Shown one piece after another: positions 1 through 9,206 of a stretch of DNA of 64,000 nt. The position numbers and the translations under genes were made by a program. The number at the start of each line of letters is the position of its first letter. The stretch's first letter is position 1. The notes beneath the pieces are model-generated. The model was given only the letters and a program-made list of their open reading frames with translations, had not been told where the DNA came from and made no database searches. This DNA is from Prevotella sp. E13-17 (lineage in GTDB: Bacteria > Bacteroidota > Bacteroidia > Bacteroidales > Bacteroidaceae), in the NCBI RefSeq assembly GCF_022024035.1, contig NZ_CP091787.1:1488001-1552000 (forward strand), read 5' to 3'.

Positions 1-1142
1 GTAAGGATTTCGATGCGGCTATCGCTAAGTTGGCACCAGCTCTCACATCCGAAGAGACTCTCAACAAAGAGGCAGCCTGGAAATTGCAGTCGGATATCTG
101 CTATGATAAGTTTATGGCTATTCAAACCATCGATGCACAGAACCAGCTAACCAAGCAGAACACTCCTTACGATACCCTTGGTATGTATAAGGCGGCTGTA
201 GGCGCATGGGAAGCTGCTCTGAAGTGCGACGAATTGGATCAGTTGCCCGACGCAAAGGGTAAGGTTAAACTTAAGTACCGTGGTGCTGCTCAGGGCCGTT
301 TCAAGAACCACGGCATTGCCCTGGTTCAAGCAGGTCAGTTCTTCTATAACCAGAAGGACCTCAATGAAGCTCTGAAAGACTGGGAACTCTATCTGAATAT
401 GCGTAATACCTCAATCTTCAATGGTGTGAAGGACTTCCCTCAAGATCCTTTCTTCTACGACATTGCCTACTATGCAGCATTCCTTTCTTATCAACAGAAA
501 GACTATGTGAAGGCCGAGCGCTATGCCCGTCTGACCGCCATGGATCCTGCCAAGGCCGATGAAGCAAAGGAGATTCTGCTCTTCTCTCAGAAAGAAAACT
601 GCAAGACTGCTGCCGATACGTTGGCATTTATCAATCACTTGAAGGAGATGCACAAGGCAGAACCCGCCGAGCAGCGCTACTTCAACCTGTTGGTTGAGTT
701 CTATGCTAAGGCAAGCAACGACGAGATGCGTGCTTTCGCTGAAGAGGAGATTGCTGCCGATGCCAACAACAAGACCGCTTGGTTCCTGAAGGGTTATGCC
801 GACATGCAGGACGAGAAGTGGGATGCAGCTATTGAGGACTATAAGAAGACCATCGAGATTGATCCCGCCTATATCGAGGGCAACTTCAACCTGGGTGTTT
901 GCTATAACTCAAAGGCACGTGCGCTGCAGGACGAATTGGCCGACAAGCGCACAGGTACAATCACCGTTGCCAACTTCGAGAAGGTGAAGGAGGTACTTGC
1001 CGTATCTAAGGGTTATTTGGAAAAGGCACGCGAGCTTGATCCATTGCGCGAAAAGTGCAACTGGGCATATCCTCTCTGGCAGGTTTACTATGCCTTGAAG
1101 ATGGAGAAAGAGGCTGCCGAGATGGAAGCACTGAACAAGTAA
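1..1142 (+). CDS. TPR-repeat protein, 5' end outside window
   Basis: The reading frame is open from the first bases of the window, so the gene begins upstream; only the C-terminal 380 or so residues are here. The protein is made of helical hairpins typical of tetratricopeptide repeats. The clearest one is near the C terminus, with the pattern A-WFLKGYADMQDEKWDAAIEDY and IDPAYIEGNFNLGVCY. TPR proteins act as protein-protein scaffolds; no enzymatic motif is seen. The gene after it, 18 bases downstream on the same strand, has the same internal architecture (a YR-x-H-like segment, a helix ending in a Yl-x-x-R motif, then AYxAxFSaYkqkD), so the two are probably tandem paralogues in one operon. A TTG codon at 30 is only an internal leucine, not a start. 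The biological partner is unknown. Confidence 0.8.
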   Translation, partial: KDFDAAIAKLAPALTSEETLNKEAAWKLQSDICYDKFMAIQTIDAQNQLTKQNTPYDTLGMYKAAVGAWEAALKCDELDQLPDAKGKVKLKYRGAAQGRFKNHGIALVQAGQFFYNQKDLNEALKDWELYLNMRNTSIFNGVKDFPQDPFFYDIAYYAAFLSYQQKDYVKAERYARLTAMDPAKADEAKEILLFSQKENCKTAADTLAFINHLKEMHKAEPAEQRYFNLLVEFYAKASNDEMRAFAEEEIAADANNKTAWFLKGYADMQDEKWDAAIEDYKKTIEIDPAYIEGNFNLGVCYNSKARALQDELADKRTGTITVANFEKVKEVLAVSKGYLEKARELDPLREKCNWAYPLWQVYYALKMEKEAAEMEALNK

Positions 1143-1160
1143 AGCAAAAAAACACACTCA

Positions 1161-2336
1161 ATGACGAAGCAAATCATTTCGACGTTGCTTCTCTTACTAT
1201 CAATAACACCGTGCCTGATGGCTCAGAAGAAAGAGCTCAGTCAGGCACGGTCTTATATCAAGAGCGGCAACTATGACGGAGCAGATCAGCTGATGATGAA
1301 TCTGCTCAAAGACACGGCAAATAAAAACAACGAGAAGGTCTATCTGACGTTGTACGACGCAGTGCGCGGAAAATATAATCAGGGTAACGAGAAATTCTAT
1401 CTGAAGCAGTCATTAGATACGGCTGCCTTTTTCGGAAATGTGAACCGCATGTTTATGATCCTCGAGACGCTCGACAGTGTTGATGCCCGCCCCGACAAGA
1501 AGGGACGTGTGGCACCTTCGTATCGCAAGCGTCATGCTTCGCAGATGGATGCACAGCGCTCCAACCTCTTCAACGGTGGTGTGTTCCATGTGCGAAAAGG
1601 CAATTGGAAAGATGCCTTCAATTTCTTTCAGACCTACATCGAATGTAGGAATCAACCTCTTTTCACTGGCTATGACTATAATGCCCGCGACAAGAGATTG
1701 CCCGAGGCTGCTTATTGGGCCACGTTCAGTGCCTACAAGCAGCACGACCCTGAGTTGACTCTACGCTATCAGCATACGGCTCTACTTGACTCTGCACGTG
1801 CTGCATTCACGCTGCAGTATGTGGCCGAGGCCTACCTGTGGCAAAACAATCGCACTCTTTATCTAGCCACCCTCCAGGAGGGCTTCCGTCGTTTCCCACT
1901 GTTTGCCTATTTCTTTCCACGTCTGATAGATGAATATACCCGCCTGGGACAGCACGATAGGGCGCTGGCAGCAGCTGATAGCGCCATTGCGGTGAACGAT
2001 AGCAGTGAGCTGTTCCTCTTTGCTAAATCTTCAGCCCTGTTGCGTCTTGAGCGCAACGAGGCATGTATTGAGGTGTGTCAACGCCTGCTGCAACTGAACG
2101 ACAGTCTGCCCGAAGTCTATTTCAATGCTGCCACGGCTTATATGAACATGGCCATGACTGCCAGCGACAAAAAGACTGTCCGCCAGCATTATCAGAGTGC
2201 GCGCACCAATATGGAGACCTACCGCAAGATGTGTCCCGACGAGAAAAACAAGTGGGCGCCAGCCCTTTATCGTATTTATCTCAATCTGAATATGGGACGA
2301 CAGTTTGATGAGATTGACGAATTATTGAAACAATAA
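1161..2336 (+). CDS. Secreted TPR-repeat protein, paralogue of preceding gene
   Basis: This 391-residue protein has a classic Sec signal peptide (MTK, then a run of Leu/Ile, cleavage after LMAQ near residue 22), so it is exported to the periplasm. The rest is TPR-like helix pairs; a late repeat contains EVYFNAATAYMNMAM. It matches the upstream partial gene in the order of motifs, including the conserved AAYWATFSAYKQHD segment, which suggests tandem duplication followed by divergence. The start ATG lies 18 bases after the upstream stop, which suggests co-transcription, and a WecB-like gene follows 23 bases on. No catalytic residues are recognisable. A scaffold or envelope assembly role is an inference from the family only. 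Confidence 0.8.
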   Translation: MTKQIISTLLLLLSITPCLMAQKKELSQARSYIKSGNYDGADQLMMNLLKDTANKNNEKVYLTLYDAVRGKYNQGNEKFYLKQSLDTAAFFGNVNRMFMILETLDSVDARPDKKGRVAPSYRKRHASQMDAQRSNLFNGGVFHVRKGNWKDAFNFFQTYIECRNQPLFTGYDYNARDKRLPEAAYWATFSAYKQHDPELTLRYQHTALLDSARAAFTLQYVAEAYLWQNNRTLYLATLQEGFRRFPLFAYFFPRLIDEYTRLGQHDRALAAADSAIAVNDSSELFLFAKSSALLRLERNEACIEVCQRLLQLNDSLPEVYFNAATAYMNMAMTASDKKTVRQHYQSARTNMETYRKMCPDEKNKWAPALYRIYLNLNMGRQFDEIDELLKQ

Positions 2337-2359
2337 ACAATAAACAACCATTAGCAGTT

Positions 2360-3418
2360 ATGAAGAAACAAATCTGCATTGTTGCCGGTGCACGTCCAAA
2401 TTTTGTAAAGGTGGCACCGCTTATCCGAGCTATTGAGAAGAGTGGGGCAGCAGACTATCAGTTGATCTACACTGGTCGTGAGGACGACCCTACGCTCGAG
2501 CCTACGCTCTTTGAGGATCTGCAGATGCCACGTCCTACCGTCTATTTGAATGTGGACAGCGTCAAACTGAACGAGATTACGAGTCGTGTGATGGCCGAGT
2601 TCGATCAGTATCTGGACCGGCATCATCCCGACGTGGTTATTGTGGTCGATGACTTGGCCTCTACGATGGCGGCAGCTATCGTCACCAAGAAGCGAGCCGT
2701 TCGTCTGGCCCATTTGGTGGCAGGCACTCGTTCGTTCGACATTAGTATGCCCAAGGAGATTAACCGTCTGGTCATCGATGCCTTGAGTGACTATCTTTTC
2801 ACGGCTGGTGTGAAGAGCAACAGTGTGGCCACTCGCGAACAGGGTGACATAGGACAGACCTATATGGTTGGCAATATACTGATGGACTCCCTCCGTTTCA
2901 ATCACGACCGTCTGCACCGTCCGGCACTCGACGTGCAGGAGGGTGCTTATCTGGTGTTTACCCTGAACCGCAAGGCGCTGATGGCCGACCGGGATAACCT
3001 GAAAAAGATGCTTGATGCCCTTGTTCAGTCGGCTGGCAATATGCCTGTCATAGCCCCCTTGCGCGGACAAGCTGCCCAGGTGGTGGCGTCGGTGTCAGAC
3101 CGCATTCAGATTGTCGATTCGTTGAATTATCTGGAGTTTGGCTGGCTCACGGCACATGCGCGCGGCATCATCACCGATAGTGGCAATGTGTCGGAGGAAG
3201 CCACATTCAATGGTGTGCCCTGCATCACGCTGAATAGCTATACCGAGCACCAAGAGACCGTCACCGTCGGTTCCAACGTTTTGGTGGGCGAAGATGCTGC
3301 CCGCCTGCAGGAGGAGGTCGGTAAGATGGTGGCTGGCAATTGGAAAAAATGTGCATTGCCCGATCGCTGGGATGGACGCACTGCTGAGCGCATCGTCAGA
3401 ATACTGGTCGAAGCATAG
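2360..3418 (+). CDS. WecB-like UDP-GlcNAc 2-epimerase family protein, active site degenerate
   Basis: The 352-residue protein has the GT-B fold layout of non-hydrolysing UDP-N-acetylglucosamine 2-epimerases: an N-terminal VAGARPNFVKVAPL motif, the PKEINRLVIDALSDYLF segment, and the C-terminal ITDSGNVSEEA and GVPCITL motifs. In active enzymes the family signatures read HGDT, HVEAGLR, HRxEN and TERPE. Here they read VDDL, HLVAGTR, NRKAL and TEHQE. By alignment, the catalytic Glu of HVEAG is Val and the catalytic His of HRxEN is Asn, while one Asp and the Glu of PKEINR remain. It may therefore be a divergent or inactive epimerase, or act on another sugar nucleotide. It ends a three-gene run with two TPR genes and is followed by a terminator. 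Confidence 0.8.
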   Translation: MKKQICIVAGARPNFVKVAPLIRAIEKSGAADYQLIYTGREDDPTLEPTLFEDLQMPRPTVYLNVDSVKLNEITSRVMAEFDQYLDRHHPDVVIVVDDLASTMAAAIVTKKRAVRLAHLVAGTRSFDISMPKEINRLVIDALSDYLFTAGVKSNSVATREQGDIGQTYMVGNILMDSLRFNHDRLHRPALDVQEGAYLVFTLNRKALMADRDNLKKMLDALVQSAGNMPVIAPLRGQAAQVVASVSDRIQIVDSLNYLEFGWLTAHARGIITDSGNVSEEATFNGVPCITLNSYTEHQETVTVGSNVLVGEDAARLQEEVGKMVAGNWKKCALPDRWDGRTAERIVRILVEA

Positions 3419-3441
3419 TCTTCGATACAGACAAGTTTTAG

Positions 3442-3479
3442 AGCCCCCTGACTTTGATAAGGTCGGGGGGCTTGTTTTT
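3442..3479 (+). terminator. Rho-independent terminator after the WecB-like gene
   Basis: AGCCCCC(T)GAC pairs with GTCGGGGGGCT around a short loop and is followed by TTGTTTTT. It lies 24 bases after the stop codon and closes the TPR/WecB-like operon. Confidence 0.85.
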
Positions 3480-3603
3480 GTGTTTCCCCACTGTTTTCTG
3501 TTCGGTTTTCTCCCTTTCGGTTTCTCTGTTCTCCTGAGTACCCATTTTTAGGTATCATATGTTGAAACTTAATTATCCGACATCTTTTTTGGGAAATTAT
3601 TTG

Positions 3604-3611
3604 TAACTTTG
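3604..3611 (+). promoter_or_regulatory. -7 box of the feoAB promoter
   Basis: TAACTTTG matches the Bacteroidetes TAnnTTTG consensus and lies 21 bases before the feoAB ATG. The upstream -33 element is weak. The box shows that a possible TTG start at 3609 would fall in the promoter and cannot be the real start. Confidence 0.65.
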
Positions 3612-3632
3612 CAGACTGTAAGAAATAGAACT

Positions 3633-5957
3633 ATGAGATTATCAGAACTGAGAACAGGGGATAAAGGCGTCATCGTGAAAGTGCTGGGACACGGTGGTTT
3701 CCGCAAGCGCATCATCGAGATGGGATTCGTCAAGGGCAAAACTGTTGAGGTGTTGTTGAACGCACCTTTGCAGGATCCTGTGAAGTATAAGGTGATGGGC
3801 TACGAAGTCAGTCTGCGCCGACAAGAAGCTGAACAGATAGAAGTGGTACAGGAACAGGCGGTACCAGTTGTTAGTAATGCGGTGGCGGGAGCCCAGGGAA
3901 GTGTCGTCGAGGAGCGACGCGATGCCCATCACGAGGCACTGCGCAAACGCCGCCATCTGAACGTAGCCTTGGTTGGCAATCCCAACTGTGGTAAGACCTC
4001 ACTGTTCAATTATGCCAGCGGTGCTCATGCCCATGTGGGCAACTATAGTGGTGTCACTGTCGATGCTACCGTGGCCAAGGCCGAGATGTTTGGCTACGAG
4101 TTCGACCTCACCGACCTGCCCGGCACCTATTCGCTCTCGTGCTATTCGCCCGAGGAACTTTACGTCAGAAAGCATTTGGCTGAAGCGATGCCCGATGTGG
4201 TTATCAATGTGATCGACGCCTCCAATTTGGAGCGCAATCTTTATCTCACCACACAGTTGGTGGATATGAACGTACCCATGGTGGGGGCACTTAACATGTA
4301 CGATGAGTTTGAGCGTCGCGGTGACACTCTCGACCTCGACACCCTTTCTCATCTGTTTGGCGTACCCATGATTCCCACCTCTTTCAAGACCGGCATGGGC
4401 GTCAAAGAACTCTTTAAGGCCGTCATCCAGGTGTATGAGGGCAACCTGGGTCCCTCTCGCCATATTCACATCAACTACGGTCACGAGTTAGAGAATGGCA
4501 TTAGCGACATTCAGACCTATCTGAAAGCCGACGAGCATATCCGTCAGCGCTATTCTACGCGCTATCTGGCTATCAAACTGCTTGAGCACGACAGTGACGT
4601 GCTGCAGTATGTCGGAAACCATCTCGAGGGCGAGAGCAAGAACGAGCAGCGTCGCCTGTTGTTGGCCGCACGTGACAAAGCCGATACACGCATAAAGGAA
4701 GAAACTGGAACCGATGCCGAGACCGCCATTATGGATGCCAAGTATGGCTTCATCAATGGTGCCCTCACCGAGTCTAAGTTCCGCACAGGCGAGAAGGAAG
4801 ACACCTACCGCACCACACACCTCATCGACCGTGTAATGTCCAACCGCTTCTTTGGTTTGCCCATCTTCTTTTTCATTCTTTTCGTGATGTTCCAGACAAC
4901 CTTTGTCTTAGGACAGTACCCCATGGATTGGATTGAACAAATAGTAGAGTGGATCGGCAGTTGGGTGGGGCAGATCATGAGCGAGGGCCCCTTGCAGTCC
5001 ATGCTGGTCGATGGCGTTATTGGTGGTGTTGGAGCTGTCATCGTCTTCCTGCCCCAGATACTGATTCTCTATTTCTTCATCTCGCTGATGGAGGATTCAG
5101 GCTATATGGCTCGTGCAGCCTTTATCATGGATCGTATGATGCATGTCATGGGACTGCATGGCAAGTCGTTCATCCCCCTCATCATGGGCTTCGGATGCAA
5201 TGTGCCAGCCGTGATGGCAACCCGCACCATTGAGAGCCGCCGTTCGCGCCTCATCACGATGATGATTATTCCCCTCATGTCGTGCTCGGCACGTCTGCCC
5301 ATCTATATCATGATCATCGGCACCTTTTTTGCCGTGGAGTATCAGTCGTGGATCATGCTCAGTCTCTATGCCATCGGCATCCTGATGGCGGTGGTTGTGA
5401 GCAAGCTGTTCTCGCGCTTCGTCATCAAGGGCGAGGACACCCCCTTTGTGATGGAACTGCCTCCATATCGTTGGCCTACAGCCAAAGCCATATGGCGCCA
5501 CACGTGGGAGAAAGGTAAAGAGTATCTGAAGAAGATGGGTGGCATCATCCTGGTGGCCTCTGTCATTGTGTGGGCTTTGGGCTATTTCGGTCCTCACGGA
5601 GTGGCTGATGACATGTCTCACAGCTTTATTGGTGCATTGGGTCGCCTGATTGCCCCGATATTCAGTCTGCAGGGTTTCAGTTGGCAAATGGACGTATCAC
5701 TGTTGGCAGGTGTGGGCGCCAAGGAGATTGTGGCATCTACCATCGGCATCTTGGGCGGATTAGACTCTGTCGGTCCTCTTGCAGCCTATAGCTATCTGCT
5801 CTTTGTACTCATCTACTTCCCCTGCATTGCGACCATCGTTGCCGTGAAGCACGAAACTGGGTCGTGGCGATGGGCTGGTTTCATGGCTCTCTACACCACG
5901 CTGCTGGCCTGGGTCGTTTCTGCGCTGGCTTATCAGATAGGTCTTCTCTTCGTATGA
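3633..5957 (+). CDS. feoB: Ferrous iron transporter, FeoA-FeoB fusion
   Basis: This is the inner-membrane Fe(II) importer. Residues 1-75 form a FeoA SH3-like domain (MRLSELRTGDKGVIVKVLG, then RRQEAEQIEV), linked to a complete FeoB. The G domain shows G1 GNPNCGKTS (about residue 115), the G2 Thr in NYSGVTVD, G3 DLPGTYSL and G4 NMYD. It is followed by the helical regulatory region and a membrane part with two Gate motifs (GFGCNVPAVMATR and the VGAKEIVASTIG region). The FeoA-FeoB fusion is usual in Bacteroidetes. The ATG at 3633 is chosen because the upstream TTG lies in the -7 box. The small FeoB-associated Cys-rich protein normally found next to feoB is not here; a homologue lies 57 kb away at 63589. 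Confidence 0.97.
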   Translation: MRLSELRTGDKGVIVKVLGHGGFRKRIIEMGFVKGKTVEVLLNAPLQDPVKYKVMGYEVSLRRQEAEQIEVVQEQAVPVVSNAVAGAQGSVVEERRDAHHEALRKRRHLNVALVGNPNCGKTSLFNYASGAHAHVGNYSGVTVDATVAKAEMFGYEFDLTDLPGTYSLSCYSPEELYVRKHLAEAMPDVVINVIDASNLERNLYLTTQLVDMNVPMVGALNMYDEFERRGDTLDLDTLSHLFGVPMIPTSFKTGMGVKELFKAVIQVYEGNLGPSRHIHINYGHELENGISDIQTYLKADEHIRQRYSTRYLAIKLLEHDSDVLQYVGNHLEGESKNEQRRLLLAARDKADTRIKEETGTDAETAIMDAKYGFINGALTESKFRTGEKEDTYRTTHLIDRVMSNRFFGLPIFFFILFVMFQTTFVLGQYPMDWIEQIVEWIGSWVGQIMSEGPLQSMLVDGVIGGVGAVIVFLPQILILYFFISLMEDSGYMARAAFIMDRMMHVMGLHGKSFIPLIMGFGCNVPAVMATRTIESRRSRLITMMIIPLMSCSARLPIYIMIIGTFFAVEYQSWIMLSLYAIGILMAVVVSKLFSRFVIKGEDTPFVMELPPYRWPTAKAIWRHTWEKGKEYLKKMGGIILVASVIVWALGYFGPHGVADDMSHSFIGALGRLIAPIFSLQGFSWQMDVSLLAGVGAKEIVASTIGILGGLDSVGPLAAYSYLLFVLIYFPCIATIVAVKHETGSWRWAGFMALYTTLLAWVVSALAYQIGLLFV

Positions 5958-6009
5958 AAAAGAATACAAAAAAATGCACGCGCATGATAGTTTTCTCACT
6001 GAAATTGAT

Positions 6010-6017
6010 TACCTTTG
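6010..6017 (+). promoter_or_regulatory. -7 box of the pfp promoter
   Basis: TACCTTTG fits TAnnTTTG and lies 55 bases before the pfp ATG, giving a leader of roughly 50 nt. No good TTTG is seen 20 bases upstream; only TTTTC at about 5991. Confidence 0.6.
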
Positions 6018-6072
6018 CAGTCGAATTGTAATAGAACATTTTATTCATTAAAATATAAGTAAGAAAAAGATT

Positions 6073-7710
6073 ATGGAAAAAAGTGCATTGCAGATTGCAA
6101 GAGCTGCTTACCAGCCCAAACTGCCCCTCGGACTTCAGGGCGCAGTAAAGGTGCAGGAGGGTGCCGCCACTCAGAGTGTTGACAATCAGGAAGAGATCAA
6201 GGCCCTCTTTCCCAATACCTATGGCATGCCTCTCGTAGAGTTCGTTCCTGGTCAGGAGACAGCCCACGAGAAAATGAATGTTGGTATCATCCTCAGTGGT
6301 GGTCAGGCTCCTGGCGGTCACAACGTGATCACCGGTCTCTTTGATGCTGTTAAGAAGTTGAACCCCGAGAACCGTCTGTTCGGTTTTATTTTAGGTCCTG
6401 GTGGTCTGGTTGATCACAACTATATGGAGCTGACTGCCGATATCATCGACGAGTATCGCAACACTGGTGGCTTCGATATGATCGGTTCTGGTCGTACCAA
6501 GCTTGAGAAAGTTGATCAGTTTGAGAAGGGTCTCGAGATTATCCGTGAGTTGGGCATCAAGGCTATCGTCATCATCGGTGGCGACGACTCTAACACCAAC
6601 GCTTGCGTATTGGCAGAGTACTATGCTGCAAAGAACTATGGCGTACAGGTGATCGGTTGTCCTAAGACCATCGACGGCGACTTGAAGAACGATCAGATTG
6701 AGACTTCTTTCGGCTTCGATACTGCATGTAAGACTTACTCTGAGCTCATTGGTAACATCGAGCGCGACTGTAACTCAGCACGCAAATACTGGCACTTCAT
6801 CAAGGTGATGGGCCGTTCGGCATCTCACATCGCCTTGGAGTGTGCCCTGCAGACTCAGCCAAACATCTGCCTCGTTTCTGAGGAGGTAGAGGCAAAGCAG
6901 ATGAGCCTCGACGATGTAGTAAGCTATATCGCAGAGACCGTTGCTGCCCGTGCTAAGGATGGCAACAACTTTGGTACTGTTATCATCCCCGAGGGTCTGA
7001 TTGAGTTCATCCCCGCCATCAAGAAACTGATAGCTCAGCTCAACGACGTGCTGGCATTGCCCGAGGCAAAGAACATCAGCCGCGACGAGCAGGTTGACTT
7101 TGCAAAGAGTCATCTGACAGCCGAGAACCTTGTTGTGTTCAACAGCCTGCCAGAGGGTGTTGCTCGCCAGTTGGCACTCGACCGCGACCCTCACGGCAAT
7201 GTACAGGTGTCTCTCATCGAGACAGAGAAACTGCTTTCTGAGATGGTAGCTAAGAAGCTCGACGCTATGAAGGCTGAGGGTAAGTATGTCGGCAAGTTCT
7301 CTGCTCAACACCACTTCTTCGGTTACGAAGGACGTTGCGCTGCTCCTTCTAACTTCGATGCAGACTACTGCTACGCTCTGGGTACCAGTGCTGCTCAGCT
7401 GATTGCTGCCGGCAAGACTGGTTACATGGCTATCGTTAAGAACACCACAGCACCTGCTGCTGAGTGGAAAGCTGGTGGTGTGCCCATCACCATGATGATG
7501 AACATGGAGCGTCGTAACGGTGAGATGAAGCCCGTTATCCGCAAGGCTCTCGTAGAACTTGATGGCAAGCCCTTCAAGACCTTCGCAGCCAATCGCGAAA
7601 AGTGGGCACGTGAGACAGCATATATCTATCCTGGTCCAATTCAGTACTGGGGTCCCACTGAGGTTTGCGACCAGCCTACACGCACTCTGGCTTTGGAGCA
7701 GAGCAAGTAA
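6073..7710 (+). CDS. pfp: Pyrophosphate--fructose 6-phosphate 1-phosphotransferase
   Basis: This cytoplasmic enzyme interconverts fructose 6-phosphate and fructose 1,6-bisphosphate using PPi rather than ATP, so it works in both glycolysis and gluconeogenesis. At 545 residues it has the length of the long plant-type PFP family. Visible motifs are the nucleotide/PPi loop [22 protein letters not shown] (the second Asp is the mark of PPi use, where ATP enzymes have Gly), the catalytic [10 protein letters not shown] and the later [11 protein letters not shown] segment. The GH25 gene begins on the base after its stop codon, so the two are probably co-transcribed. Confidence 0.96.
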   Translation: MEKSALQIARAAYQPKLPLGLQGAVKVQEGAATQSVDNQEEIKALFPNTYGMPLVEFVPGQETAHEKMNVGIILSGGQAPGGHNVITGLFDAVKKLNPENRLFGFILGPGGLVDHNYMELTADIIDEYRNTGGFDMIGSGRTKLEKVDQFEKGLEIIRELGIKAIVIIGGDDSNTNACVLAEYYAAKNYGVQVIGCPKTIDGDLKNDQIETSFGFDTACKTYSELIGNIERDCNSARKYWHFIKVMGRSASHIALECALQTQPNICLVSEEVEAKQMSLDDVVSYIAETVAARAKDGNNFGTVIIPEGLIEFIPAIKKLIAQLNDVLALPEAKNISRDEQVDFAKSHLTAENLVVFNSLPEGVARQLALDRDPHGNVQVSLIETEKLLSEMVAKKLDAMKAEGKYVGKFSAQHHFFGYEGRCAAPSNFDADYCYALGTSAAQLIAAGKTGYMAIVKNTTAPAAEWKAGGVPITMMMNMERRNGEMKPVIRKALVELDGKPFKTFAANREKWARETAYIYPGPIQYWGPTEVCDQPTRTLALEQSK

Positions 7711-8589
7711 ATGCCTGCAAAGAAGAGATCAAAGTATAACCACAAACGCAGCAAGACGAAGAGACGTCAAGGTTTCTTTGCCTTGCTGCGTCATCGTTTA
7801 CCAGGATGGACGTGGTTGCTCGGAGGCATTGCCATGATGGGGCTCTATATCTGGGGGTTCTGGTATTTCTTCGTGTCGCCCTACGGCATCCGTTGGAAAG
7901 CCATTTATGGCGAGGTTGACTATCCTGCTGGCTACAATATCCACGGCATCGATGTCAGCCATTATCAGGGCACCATCGACTGGGAACTGCTGCGCAATCG
8001 CGGCACGATAGACGAGTGTCCCATCCGCTTCGTCATGATCAAGGCTACCGAGGGTACCGACCGTCTGGACCCTAAGTTCAAGCGTAACTTCTCGAAAGCG
8101 CATGAATATGGGTTCACGCGTGGCGCCTATCATTTCTACAGCATGCACTCGGATGCGGCAGCACAGGCTCGTTTCTTTATCAAGAACGTTGACCTGAAGA
8201 AGGGCGACCTGCCTCCTGTGCTTGACGTGGAGCATAAGCCTCAGAACAAAAGCAAACAGCAGTTCAAGCACGATGTGCTCAGTTGGTTGCGCATCGTAGA
8301 GAAACACTATGGCGTCAAGCCAATTCTTTATACATACTATCGTTTCAAACAGGACTACCTGAACGACACCGTCTTTGATCAATATCCCTACTGGATAGCT
8401 CATTACTACGTGGACAGTGTCAGCTATAGGGGACCCTGGAAATTCTGGCAGCACACTGACATGGGACAGTTGCCTGGCATCAAGGGCAAAGTTGATCTGA
8501 ACATCTACAACGGTTCTTACTACGAGTTGCGCCAACTCACCATTGGCAGTCAGGAAACCATCGGTGTCGATGCTTATCAGGACGAGTAA
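7711..8589 (+). CDS. Membrane-anchored GH25 lysozyme-family muramidase
   Basis: This 292-residue protein starts with a very basic cytoplasmic tail (KKRSKYNHKRSKTKRR), has one membrane helix at about residues 35-55 (WLLGGIAMMGLYIWGFWYFF), and then a GH25 domain exposed outside the inner membrane. The domain shows GIDVSHYQG, FVMIKATEGT, the catalytic Asp/Glu pair in VLDVEHK, and a C-terminal WQHTD motif. Family members cleave the MurNAc-GlcNAc bond of peptidoglycan. The ATG directly follows the pfp TAA with no gap, so translation is probably coupled. The absence of a cleavable signal and the strong positive tail suggest it remains anchored and acts in wall turnover rather than as a secreted toxin; that is inference. 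Confidence 0.9.
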   Translation: MPAKKRSKYNHKRSKTKRRQGFFALLRHRLPGWTWLLGGIAMMGLYIWGFWYFFVSPYGIRWKAIYGEVDYPAGYNIHGIDVSHYQGTIDWELLRNRGTIDECPIRFVMIKATEGTDRLDPKFKRNFSKAHEYGFTRGAYHFYSMHSDAAAQARFFIKNVDLKKGDLPPVLDVEHKPQNKSKQQFKHDVLSWLRIVEKHYGVKPILYTYYRFKQDYLNDTVFDQYPYWIAHYYVDSVSYRGPWKFWQHTDMGQLPGIKGKVDLNIYNGSYYELRQLTIGSQETIGVDAYQDE

Positions 8590-8618
8590 ACACCACACAC
8601 TTATTTAAAAGAACGTAT

Positions 8619-9206
8619 ATGGGAAAGACGAATGATATCAATAAGTTGGTTGAGCAGAATCAGGGATTCGTGATTACCACTGCTCGTCAGTATCAAGGTC
8701 GTGGTCTTGATATTGACGATCTGATTAGCGAGGGAAATGTCGGACTGATCAAGGCCGCCCAAAAGTTTGACCCTGAGAGGGGTGTGCCTTTCGTCAACTA
8801 TGCTGTTGTCTTTATTCGCCAGCAGATAGAGAAGGCCCTGAAGCACGAAGGCGAACTGACGCGTGTAGAGAGCAATGGCAAGGGCATGCGCCGTTCGGTA
8901 GATGCACCTCTTGGCTCCAAGGCCAACGTCAGTCTGTTGTCTGTGCTTGTGAACCCCAACTCGCCATTGGCCGACGAACGCGTGTATAACGCGAATACGG
9001 CCGAGGCCGTAGAATATGCACTCGACAAGCTCGATGAGCGTTCGAGAATGGTGGTCGAATCCTATTTCGGTATCGCCCAAGATCACCTCACCATGTCCGA
9101 GATTGCCGATGACATGAACCTCAAGCGTGAGCGCGTCAGGCAGATTCGCGACCATGCCATCCGCCAAATTAAGAAACATTATAAACAATATCTCAGCAAC
9201 CTATGA
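8619..9206 (+). CDS. Short RpoD-like sigma-70 factor
   Basis: The protein has 195 residues. It contains region 2 (GRGLDIDDLISEGNVGLIKAAQKFD, then FVNYAVVFIRQQI for -10 recognition and melting) and region 4 with its helix-turn-helix (TMSEIADDMNLKRERVRQIRDHAIRQI). Region 1 and almost all of region 3 are missing; only RSVDAPLG recalls the 3.2 linker. It looks like a cut-down primary sigma factor rather than an ECF factor, because the region 2 and 4 sequences are RpoD-like. No anti-sigma gene is adjacent. The stop overlaps the next start by 4 bases (ATGA). Its promoter specificity cannot be deduced, but the altered FVNYAVVFIRQ segment may shift -7 box recognition. Confidence 0.9.
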   Translation: MGKTNDINKLVEQNQGFVITTARQYQGRGLDIDDLISEGNVGLIKAAQKFDPERGVPFVNYAVVFIRQQIEKALKHEGELTRVESNGKGMRRSVDAPLGSKANVSLLSVLVNPNSPLADERVYNANTAEAVEYALDKLDERSRMVVESYFGIAQDHLTMSEIADDMNLKRERVRQIRDHAIRQIKKHYKQYLSNL

